From: Mycoplasma sp. CAG:877
Lineage (GTDB): Bacteria; Bacillota_I; Bacilli_A; RF39; UBA660
Direction: 5' to 3'
Assembly: GCA_000433455.1 (NCBI GenBank)
Contig: HF992493.1
Coordinates: forward strand, 81,247-111,300
Length of the DNA: 30,054 bases
The notes below the pieces were generated by a model that ran no database searches, was not told the origin of the DNA, and saw only the letters and a list, made by a program, of their open reading frames with translations. Numbering within the stretch: the first letter of the stretch is position 1; each line of letters opens with the position of its first letter. Position numbers and translations under genes: made by a program. Of the stretch, positions 16,073 through 22,979 are shown in pieces.

Positions 16073-18202
16073 ATGCAAGAAATAATGATAATAAAGAAAA
16101 ACGGAAATTTAGAAAAGTTTGATGCTGGTAGAATAGAAAAAGCTGTTAAGACTAGTGCTGAGAGAGTAATGGTTAATTTAACAGATGAGGCTGTTGAAAA
16201 AATAGTTTTAATAGTTAAAGATATGATAGGTACTCAGACTAGTAATCTTAATGTTGAACAAGTACATAGTTTTGTAGAGGCTGCTTTAGAACAAGTTAAT
16301 CCTTTAGTTGCTAGAAGTTATAGAGAGTATAGAGATTATAAAAAAGATATTGTTCATATATTAGATAAAGTATATAAGAAGGCACAAGTAATTACTTATA
16401 TTGGGGATAAAGAATGTGCTAATATGGATAGTGCTTTGGTTACTACTCAGAGATGTTTAATATATAATAGTTTGAATAAAGAACTTTATAAGAAATTCTT
16501 TTTAACTGCTAATGAGATAGAGGCTTGTAAAGATGGATATATTTATGTTCATGATATGAGTGCTAGACGTGATACTATGAATTGTTGTTTATTTGATATG
16601 GCTAATGTATTAAAAGATGGGTTTGAGATGAGTAATATTTGGTATACAGAGCCTAAGACATTACAGACAGCTTTTAATGTTATGGGTGATGTTATTATTA
16701 ATACTACGGCTATGCAGTATGGAGGCTTTACAGTACCTGAGGTTGATACAGTACTTAAGAAATATGCAAAGATGACTTATAAAAAATATTATAATGAGTA
16801 TTTGGATATTAAGGGAGATACTTTTAAAGATGAGGCAGATAAGTATGCTTGGGAAAAAGTAAAAAGAGAATGTGAACAAGGATATCAAGGAATAGAATAT
16901 AAACTTAATACTGTTAGTTCTAGTAGAGGAGATTATCCTTTTGTTACTTTTACTTTTGGAATTGATACGGATCCTTATGCAAAACTTATTAGTAGAGTTA
17001 TATTAGATGTACATAGAGAAGGACAAGGTAAGAAAGGGTTTAAGAGACCAACTTTATTTCCTAAATTAGTATTTTTATATGATAAGAATTTACATGGTAA
17101 GGGTTGCCCTTTAAGAGATAATTTTTTAGCTGCGATAAAATGTAGTCAAAAGACAATGTATCCAGATTATTTATCTTTAACTGGAGAAGGTTATGTATGT
17201 GAGATGTATAAGAAATATAAAAGAGTTGTTAGTCCGATGGGATGTAGAGCTTTTTTATCTCCTTGGTATGAAAGGGGAGGAATGAATCCTATAGATAAGA
17301 ATGATAAACCTGTTTTTATAGGAAGATTTAATATAGGGGCTGTATCATTACATTTACCAATGATTTTAGCAAAAGCTAGAGAAGAACAAAAGGATTTTTA
17401 TGAAGTTTTAGATTATTACTTGGAAATGATTAGAAAGATACATATTAGAACTTATAGATATTTAGCTAAGAGAAAAGCTTCTACTAATCCTGTTGCTTAT
17501 TGTCAGGGAGGCTTTTATGGAGGCAATTTAAAACCTGATGAGTCAATTGGACCTGTGCTTAAGTCTTCTACTGCTTCTTTTGGAATAACGGCTTTAAATG
17601 AGTTACAAGTTTTATATAATGGAAAGAGTATTGTAGAAGATGGAGAGTTTGCATTAGAGGTTTTAAAATATATTAATGAGAAGATATTAGAGTTTAAGGA
17701 TGAGGATCATATATTGTATGCTATATATGGTACTCCAGCTGAGAATTTATGTGGTTTACAGATTAAACAATTTAGAAAGAAATATGGAGTTATTGAAGGA
17801 GTAAGTTCTAGAGAATATGTTTCTAATAGTTTTCATTGTGGAGTATGGGAAGATATTACAGGTATTGAAAAACAAGATTTAGAAAGTCGTTTTTGGGAAC
17901 TATTTAAGGGTGGACGAATTCAATATGTGCGTTATAATTTAAGTTATAATAGTGAGGCTATGCTTACTTATATAGAAAGAGCTATGGAATTAGGTTTTTA
18001 TGAGGGAGTTAATTTAAGTCTTGCTTATTGTAATAAATGTGGTCACGAAGAGTTAGATATGGATGTATGTCCTAAGTGTGGTAGTAGTGACTTAACTAAG
18101 ATTGATAGAATGAATGGATATTTATCTTATTCTAGAGTACATGGTGATACAATGCTAAGTAATGCTAAAATGGTTGAGATATCAGAAAGGAAGTCGATGT
18201 AG
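16073..18202 (+). CDS. nrdD: Anaerobic ribonucleoside-triphosphate reductase NrdD (complete, with glycyl radical site)
   Basis: Class III ribonucleotide reductase reducing NTPs to dNTPs without oxygen. 709 residues. An N-terminal ATP-cone (about 5-95, IIKKNGNLEKFDAGRI) gives allosteric control. Core: HDMSARRDTMNCCLFD (Cys171 and Cys172), the thiyl radical cysteine Cys391 in SPMGCRAFLS, and a C-terminal zinc site with two CxxC pairs (Cys653, 656, 666, 669). The glycyl radical motif RMNGYLSY follows, with Gly682 as the radical residue. It is the first gene of the nrdD-deoxyribosyltransferase-like-nrdG-dut operon, with AGGAG as ribosome binding site. It differs clearly from the second NrdD at 19828 in length and motif wording, so the two are not a recent duplication. 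Confidence 0.93.
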   Translation: MQEIMIIKKNGNLEKFDAGRIEKAVKTSAERVMVNLTDEAVEKIVLIVKDMIGTQTSNLNVEQVHSFVEAALEQVNPLVARSYREYRDYKKDIVHILDKVYKKAQVITYIGDKECANMDSALVTTQRCLIYNSLNKELYKKFFLTANEIEACKDGYIYVHDMSARRDTMNCCLFDMANVLKDGFEMSNIWYTEPKTLQTAFNVMGDVIINTTAMQYGGFTVPEVDTVLKKYAKMTYKKYYNEYLDIKGDTFKDEADKYAWEKVKRECEQGYQGIEYKLNTVSSSRGDYPFVTFTFGIDTDPYAKLISRVILDVHREGQGKKGFKRPTLFPKLVFLYDKNLHGKGCPLRDNFLAAIKCSQKTMYPDYLSLTGEGYVCEMYKKYKRVVSPMGCRAFLSPWYERGGMNPIDKNDKPVFIGRFNIGAVSLHLPMILAKAREEQKDFYEVLDYYLEMIRKIHIRTYRYLAKRKASTNPVAYCQGGFYGGNLKPDESIGPVLKSSTASFGITALNELQVLYNGKSIVEDGEFALEVLKYINEKILEFKDEDHILYAIYGTPAENLCGLQIKQFRKKYGVIEGVSSREYVSNSFHCGVWEDITGIEKQDLESRFWELFKGGRIQYVRYNLSYNSEAMLTYIERAMELGFYEGVNLSLAYCNKCGHEELDMDVCPKCGSSDLTKIDRMNGYLSYSRVHGDTMLSNAKMVEISERKSM

Positions 18203-18523
18203 ATGTATAGTGTTGTTTTATTGATAGGTAGTACTAAATTTAAAGAAGTATTTTTAGAGGTTGAAGAGAAATTGGCTTTGAGGGGATATTTAGTGTTTAC
18301 TCCTTCTGTTTATAATCAATCTGGTGAAGTACCAGAGTGTGGGGTAGATACAAAGAAAATATTAGACACAGCTGCTAAAATGAAAGTATGTCGTAGTGAT
18401 ATAGTTATTGTTATTGATAAAGATGGTTATATTGGTAAGAGTACTAAGAATCAGATAGAGTGGGCTGAATTATTAAATAAACCAGTTTTATATTATAGTC
18501 ATGGGGATGTTGATAAGTTATGA
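18203..18523 (+). CDS. Small nucleoside 2-deoxyribosyltransferase-like protein
   Basis: 106 residues, one Rossmann-like domain. LIGSTKF (7-13) starts the fold, then a GYLVFTP strand, SDIVIVIDKDGYIGKST (65-81) and IEWAELLNKPVLYY (85-98), in which Glu86 matches the family's catalytic Glu position. This is the layout of nucleoside 2-deoxyribosyltransferases and related nucleotide-binding proteins, though shorter than the classical enzyme (about 150 residues). It starts directly after the nrdD1 stop and overlaps nrdG1 by four bases (ATGA), so it is translated as part of the reductase operon. A role in deoxynucleotide salvage or base exchange, or nucleotide sensing, fits the context. Activity is uncertain. 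Confidence 0.65.
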   Translation: MYSVVLLIGSTKFKEVFLEVEEKLALRGYLVFTPSVYNQSGEVPECGVDTKKILDTAAKMKVCRSDIVIVIDKDGYIGKSTKNQIEWAELLNKPVLYYSHGDVDKL

Positions 18524-19062
18524 GGTATCATAATATTACAAAAGCTGATATGTTAAATGGGGATGGACTTAGAGTGGTTTTGTGGCTAGCTGGTTGTTCT
18601 CATCATTGTCAGGCTTGTCAGAATCCAATTACATGGGATGCTAATGATGGACTTATCTTTGATGAAGAGGCTAAGAGGGAAGTATTTGCTGAATTAGAGA
18701 AGAGTTGGTGTAGTGGATTAACTTTATCAGGGGGAGACCCATTATATATTGGAAATAGAGAAGAAGTTAGTTTACTAGTTAAAGAAATTAAACTAAAGTT
18801 CCCTGATAAGAATATTTGGTGTTATACTGGGTATACTTGGGAAGAGTTAATGAAACAAGTAAAAGATGATAATAATCTTAAGACTATTTTAGATAATGTA
18901 GATGTTTTATTAGATGGTAGATTTGTTTTAAGTTTAGCTTTAGAAAAATTACATTATGTTGGTAGTAGTAATCAGAGAATTATTGATGTTAGAAGTAGTT
19001 TAGATACTGGAAACATTAATTTATATATAGATAATAATAAATTGTTAGAGGGAGAAGTATAA
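18520..19062 (+). CDS. nrdG: Anaerobic ribonucleotide reductase-activating protein NrdG (radical SAM)
   Basis: Uses SAM and a [4Fe-4S] cluster to abstract hydrogen from the NrdD glycine. 180 residues. The cluster motif CSHHCQAC gives Cys26, Cys30 and Cys33, and the SAM-binding LSGGDPL motif is present, with VLLDGRF and SSNQRIIDV further on as in NrdG. The start overlaps the previous gene by ATGA, and the stop TAA shares one base with the dut ATG. It presumably activates the NrdD1 of the same operon. Confidence 0.93.
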   Translation: MRYHNITKADMLNGDGLRVVLWLAGCSHHCQACQNPITWDANDGLIFDEEAKREVFAELEKSWCSGLTLSGGDPLYIGNREEVSLLVKEIKLKFPDKNIWCYTGYTWEELMKQVKDDNNLKTILDNVDVLLDGRFVLSLALEKLHYVGSSNQRIIDVRSSLDTGNINLYIDNNKLLEGEV

Positions 19063-19532
19063 TGAAAAAACGTGGATTTGAAGTAGTAAAAGGATATGAA
19101 GATAAGGGGATAAATTTACCTGTTAGAAAGACAGCTCATTCAGCTGGATATGATGTTGAGGCGGCAGAGGATATAGTTATTCCTATGTATAAACCTGGAA
19201 TTAAGCCTACACTTATTCCAACAGGCTTAAAGGCTTACTGTATGGATGATGAGTGCTATTTATTACTAAATCGTAGTTCTGGGCCTAAGAAGGGGTTTTT
19301 GATGGCAAATAGTGTAGGATTAATAGATGCAGATTATTATGGTAATCCGGATAATGATGGACATTTTTACTTTGCATATTTTAACTGTAGTGACCATGAT
19401 ATTGAAGTTAAAAAAGGTGATGTAATAGGACAAGTTGTTTTTACTAAATATTTAGTTGTTGATAACGATAATGCAATTGGTTCTAGAAGTGGAGGTTTTG
19501 GATCAACTGATACAAAAATTAAGAAATTGTAA
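19062..19532 (+). CDS. dut: dUTP diphosphatase (trimeric type)
   Basis: Hydrolyses dUTP to dUMP, keeping uracil out of DNA and supplying the dTMP precursor. 156 residues with the five trimeric dUTPase motifs: AGYDVEAAEDI (motif 1), NRSSGPKKG (2), GLIDADYYG (3, with the catalytic Asp), GDVIGQVVF (4) and the C-terminal SRSGGFGST (5). Motif 3 is followed by an NPDNDGHFYF stretch, a common Gram-positive form. The ribosome binding site GAGGGAGAAG lies at the end of nrdG1. It is the last gene of the operon. Confidence 0.92.
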   Translation: MKKRGFEVVKGYEDKGINLPVRKTAHSAGYDVEAAEDIVIPMYKPGIKPTLIPTGLKAYCMDDECYLLLNRSSGPKKGFLMANSVGLIDADYYGNPDNDGHFYFAYFNCSDHDIEVKKGDVIGQVVFTKYLVVDNDNAIGSRSGGFGSTDTKIKKL

Positions 19533-19554
19533 AAAACGATTTTTACGATTTTTT
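19529..19554 (+). terminator. A/T-only terminator after dut
   Basis: GTAAAAA (19529-19535) pairs with TTTTTAC (19540-19546) around ACGA, followed by T-rich DNA (19549-19563 region). The stem is weak but placed right at the stop codon. Confidence 0.5.
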
Positions 19555-19827
19555 AATTTTTTTCTTTTGTAAAAATACTAATTTGTTGAAAAATAAGGAA
19601 ATTTATTAAAAAAAACTTGTAAAAATTTAAAAAATGTGCTTAGTGATTTTTCTAAATGTATAAAAATGTCAATTGTCGTAAATCGAACAAAAAAAGTTTT
19701 TTGATGTTTTCTTTGTATATCAACATATAAAAAAATTGGATAAAAAAAGTGTTATTTTTTGTATTGATTTTTTTATAATTAATTTCTAAAATGAAGGAAA
19801 GAAGGTTACTTATGTGGAGGTTAAATT
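19533..19827 (+). other. 295-base A/T-rich intergenic region before nrdD2
   Basis: No ORF with a ribosome binding site is visible. After the weak terminator there are many A and T homopolymer runs. A -10 candidate TATAAT lies at 19774-19779 without a good -35. TTGAT and ATCAA half-sites occur around 19700-19727 but are too far apart for an Fnr box. I found no convincing NrdR box. GGAGG at 19816-19820 serves nrdD2. The length suggests a regulated promoter or leader. Confidence 0.4.
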
Positions 19828-22143
19828 ATGGTAGAAGTAAGCGACAAATTAGACCAATTAATGGTTATTAAAAGAAATGGTAAGAAGGTACCATTTGATG
19901 AGACTAAAATAGCTTTAGCAATCAAAAAAGGTTTTGATAGTGTTGAACTTGATAATGACGAAGATGAAAAGCTTCGTAAGTATGATAGTAAAGATATTCA
20001 GAAAGTTTATCAAGCAGTTTTAAAGAAAATAGAAAAAGCTGCTAAAGAAACTGATAAGTTCCAAATTGAACAAATTCAAGATTTTATTGAAGATGAATTA
20101 TCTTCTAAAGGATACGAAGATGTTTATAAATCTTTTTCTGAATATCGTGAAAGAAGAGCTCAGTCTCGTCAATCTTTCTTTGATGATAAGAAGACTCATA
20201 AGTTTTTAAAATCATTAGAAAACTTAGGACTTAAGTCTGCTAATGAAGAAGATGCTAAAAGAGAAAATGCTAATATTGATGGTAATAGTCCAATGGGAAC
20301 TATGCTTCAATATGGTTCTACTGTTTCAAGAGAATTTGCTAAGGCATATTTAATGAAACCAGAATTTGCTAAAATGCATGATGAAGGTGAAATTCACATT
20401 CACGATATGGATTTCTTAGCAATGGGAACTACTACTTGCTGTCAAATAGATTTATCAAGATTATTTAAAAATGGTTTTGATACTGGACATGGGTATGTTA
20501 GACCTCCACAAGATATTTCAACTTATAGTTCTTTAGCTGCTATAGTTATTCAAGCTAATCAAAATGATCAACATGGTGGACAATCTATACCAGCGCTTGA
20601 TTATTACTTAGCACCTGGTGTTTTAAAAACATTCAAAAAACAATTTAAACAAACTGTATATGACTTTTTAGATTTAGATGGTTTTATAGGTGTTATTAAT
20701 ATAGATAGAATTATTCGTGAGATTGATAAGATAGAGTCAATTGAAGTTAATTTAGAAGAGTTTAGTGATTATCAAAAGGGATCAGATAGAATAAAAGAAA
20801 TATTTAAATTAGCTAGTGAGAAAGCTTTACAAAAGACTGATAGAGCTACTCAACAAGCAATGGAAGCATTTGTTCATAATTTAAATACAATGCATTCTAG
20901 AGCTGGAGCTCAAGTACCATTTTCTTCAGTAAACTTTGGTACTGATACTTCTCCAGAAGGAAGAATGGTTATTAAGAATTTACTTTTAGCAACTGATAGA
21001 GGTTTAGGTAATGGAGAAACTCCAATATTCCCAGTTTCAATATTTAAAGTAAAAGAGGGAGTTAACTATAATAAAGAAGATCCTAACTATGATTTATTTA
21101 GATTAGCTTGTAAAGTTTCAGCTAAGAGACTTTTCCCTAACTTTGCATTTGTGGATGCTCCATTCAATTTACAATTCTATAAACCTGGTGATATTAATAC
21201 AGAAATAGCTTATATGGGATGTCGTACAAGAGTATTTTCAGATGTTACTTCTCCTGATAATCAAGTTGTTACTGGAAGAGGAAACTTATCATTTACAACA
21301 ATTAATTTACCAAGACTTGGAATTAAATATGGTATAGCTTTAAAAGAAAGAGATAAAGCTGATATGAAAGGATTCTATAATGAACTTGGGGAAATTATGG
21401 ATAAGGTTCGTGATCAATTACTTGAAAGATTTGAAGTTCAATGTGGTAAACATTCATATAACTTTCCTTTCTTATTAGGACAAGGAGTTTGGACTAATGG
21501 TGAGAAGTTAAAGCCAACTGATAGACTTAGAAAAGTATGGAAACATGGTTCATTATCAACAGGATTTATTGGTCTTGCTGAATGTTTAAAAGCTTTAACT
21601 GGTGAACATCATGGAGAAAGTAAAGCTAGTCAAAAATTAGGACTTGAAATTATTAAGTTTATGAGAAACAGATGTGATGAGAATTCAGCTAAATATAATT
21701 TAAACTTTACTTGTTTAGCTACTCCAGCTGAAGGATTATCTGGAAGATTTACATCTATTGATAAAGCAATTTATGGAAAGATTAAAGGTGTAACTGATAG
21801 AGAATATTATACTAATTCATTCCATGTACCAGTTTATTACAATATTAGTATTACTGATAAGATTAAGACTGAAGCACCTTATCATGAATTAACTAATGGT
21901 GGACATATTTCTTATATTGAGTTAGATGGAGATGTTGCTAGTAACGTTGATGCTTTTGAAAAGGTTATTCGTATAATGAAAGAAGCTGGTATTGGTTATG
22001 GAGCTATTAACCATCCAGTAGATAGAGATCCAGTATGTGGATATGTTGGTGTAATTAATGATGTTTGTCCAGGTTGTGGAAGACATGAATTTGAGGGGGT
22101 TCCAATAGAACAAATTACAGCACCTGAGTGTTGTGGAAGATAA
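19828..22143 (+). CDS. nrdD: Anaerobic ribonucleoside-triphosphate reductase catalytic subunit, lacking the glycyl radical domain
   Basis: Second class III reductase, 771 residues. ATP-cone at about 11-112 (VIKRNGKKVPFDETKI). Core motifs: HIHDMDFLAMGTTTCCQIDL (Cys204 and Cys205) and thiyl cysteine Cys465 in AYMGCRTRVFSD. The C-terminal zinc region has VCGYVGVINDVCPGCG (Cys737, 747, 750). The protein then ends in PECCGR (Cys768 and 769) without any R-x-x-GYL motif, so it carries no radical glycine and cannot work alone. The missing domain is encoded 25 bases downstream in a different frame as a separate ORF. A clean stop, normal coding up to it and a strong ribosome binding site for the small ORF argue against a recent mutation. 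Start ATG with GGAGG 7-8 bases upstream. Confidence 0.92.
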   Translation: MVEVSDKLDQLMVIKRNGKKVPFDETKIALAIKKGFDSVELDNDEDEKLRKYDSKDIQKVYQAVLKKIEKAAKETDKFQIEQIQDFIEDELSSKGYEDVYKSFSEYRERRAQSRQSFFDDKKTHKFLKSLENLGLKSANEEDAKRENANIDGNSPMGTMLQYGSTVSREFAKAYLMKPEFAKMHDEGEIHIHDMDFLAMGTTTCCQIDLSRLFKNGFDTGHGYVRPPQDISTYSSLAAIVIQANQNDQHGGQSIPALDYYLAPGVLKTFKKQFKQTVYDFLDLDGFIGVINIDRIIREIDKIESIEVNLEEFSDYQKGSDRIKEIFKLASEKALQKTDRATQQAMEAFVHNLNTMHSRAGAQVPFSSVNFGTDTSPEGRMVIKNLLLATDRGLGNGETPIFPVSIFKVKEGVNYNKEDPNYDLFRLACKVSAKRLFPNFAFVDAPFNLQFYKPGDINTEIAYMGCRTRVFSDVTSPDNQVVTGRGNLSFTTINLPRLGIKYGIALKERDKADMKGFYNELGEIMDKVRDQLLERFEVQCGKHSYNFPFLLGQGVWTNGEKLKPTDRLRKVWKHGSLSTGFIGLAECLKALTGEHHGESKASQKLGLEIIKFMRNRCDENSAKYNLNFTCLATPAEGLSGRFTSIDKAIYGKIKGVTDREYYTNSFHVPVYYNISITDKIKTEAPYHELTNGGHISYIELDGDVASNVDAFEKVIRIMKEAGIGYGAINHPVDRDPVCGYVGVINDVCPGCGRHEFEGVPIEQITAPECCGR

Positions 22144-22168
22144 AAAATAAGAAGTAGGAGGAATTTTT

Positions 22169-22330
22169 ATGGAAAAAGTAGTTGGAGAAGGAGAAAAATT
22201 CGAAAGAATTAGAAGAGTTACTGGTTATTTAGCAGGAGATGTTTCAAGATTTAATAATGGTAAAAGAGCAGAAGAAAGAGATCGTGTAAAACATTCTGGT
22301 GTTAAAGAATTATTAAAAGAGACTAAATAA
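22169..22330 (+). CDS. Stand-alone glycyl radical domain of class III ribonucleotide reductase (53 residues)
   Basis: Small ORF of 53 residues. Residues 11-21 read FERIRRVTGYL, the NrdD glycyl radical motif, with Gly19 as the radical residue; SRFNNGKRAEERDRVKH (26-42) is the usual region after it in fused NrdD proteins. AGGAGG (22156-22161) lies 7 bases before the ATG, and TAA shares its last base with the nrdG2 ATG, so it is translated within the nrdD2-nrdG2 operon. It is in a different frame from nrdD2, so the product is a separate polypeptide. By inference it docks into the NrdD2 barrel and receives the radical from NrdG2. The analogy is GrcA (YfiD), the spare glycyl radical domain that rescues oxygen-cleaved pyruvate formate-lyase. 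Confidence 0.88.
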   Translation: MEKVVGEGEKFERIRRVTGYLAGDVSRFNNGKRAEERDRVKHSGVKELLKETK

Positions 22331-22881
22331 TGGAAATTAGATTAGCAGCTCATTTACAACCAGATTCAATAGTTGATGGTGAAGGAATTAGAACAGTTGT
22401 GTGGACTCAAGGGTGTCCACATAACTGTAAAGGCTGCCATAACCCAGGTACACATGATTTTAATGGTGGATATTTAGTTGATGTAGATGAAGTTATTAAA
22501 GAGTTAAGAAGTATTGAAGGACAAGATGGAATAACTTTATCTGGAGGAGACCCATTATGTCAAAGTGATGCTTGTATAGAAATATGTAAGGCTGCTAAAG
22601 AGATGGGACTTAATGTTTGGTGTTATACAGGTTTTACATATGAGACTATTATTAATAATCCAAAACAAAGAAAACTATTAGAATATATTGATGTTTTGGT
22701 AGATGGTAAATTTGTTTTAGAAGAAAAAAGCTTAGATATTTATTTTAGAGGTTCTAGAAATCAAAGAATAATAGATGTTCCAAAGAGTTTAGAAGAGGAA
22801 AGAGTAGTTTTAGTTGATAAATATATAGATGATAAAAATTATTCTTTAAATTATAAAAAGCCAGAATATTTATTTGTATGA
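22330..22881 (+). CDS. nrdG: Anaerobic ribonucleotide reductase-activating protein NrdG, second copy
   Basis: 183 residues, radical SAM activase. Cluster motif CPHNCKGC (Cys29, 33, 36), SAM motif LSGGDPL, then WCYTGFTYE, VLVDGKF and SRNQRIIDVP. Its start overlaps the stop of the glycyl radical ORF (TAATG), so the pair is translationally coupled, consistent with the small protein being its substrate. It is only moderately similar to NrdG1 outside the motifs, as expected if each activase serves its own reductase. Confidence 0.93.
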   Translation: MEIRLAAHLQPDSIVDGEGIRTVVWTQGCPHNCKGCHNPGTHDFNGGYLVDVDEVIKELRSIEGQDGITLSGGDPLCQSDACIEICKAAKEMGLNVWCYTGFTYETIINNPKQRKLLEYIDVLVDGKFVLEEKSLDIYFRGSRNQRIIDVPKSLEEERVVLVDKYIDDKNYSLNYKKPEYLFV

Positions 22882-22911
22882 AGATATTAATTTTTGTTAA
22901 TATCTTTTTTT
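22881..22911 (+). terminator. Terminator of the second reductase operon
   Basis: Perfect 10-base stem AAGATATTAA (22881-22890) with TTAATATCTT (22897-22906), six-base loop, T-run to 22911. It begins at the last base of the nrdG2 stop codon. Confidence 0.9.
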
Positions 22912-22917
22912 GATGTA

Positions 22918-22946
22918 TTGAATTTATATTTTGGTTTTGCTATAAT
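22918..22946 (+). promoter_or_regulatory. Promoter of the surface adhesin gene
   Basis: TTGAAT (22918-22923), 17-base spacer, TATAAT (22941-22946) with extended -10 TGc. Strong sigma-A match. Confidence 0.8.
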
Positions 22947-22979
22947 AAAACTAGTATGATAGGAGAGAGGAGATGCAAT

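Noticed and set aside
19680..19730. Fnr-like TTGAT ... ATCAA site before nrdD2
   Set aside because: The half-sites are separated by about 13 bases rather than 4, and A/T-rich DNA produces such matches by chance.
19533..19827. NrdR boxes upstream of the reductase operons
   Set aside because: No 16-base palindrome close to the known NrdR consensus was found here or in 15960-16072.
22144..22330. The glycyl radical ORF as a simple frameshift or programmed frameshift product of nrdD2
   Set aside because: It lies 25 bases after a clean stop, in another frame, with its own AGGAGG and ATG, and both proteins have sensible ends. No slippery heptamer with a stem is evident at the stop.
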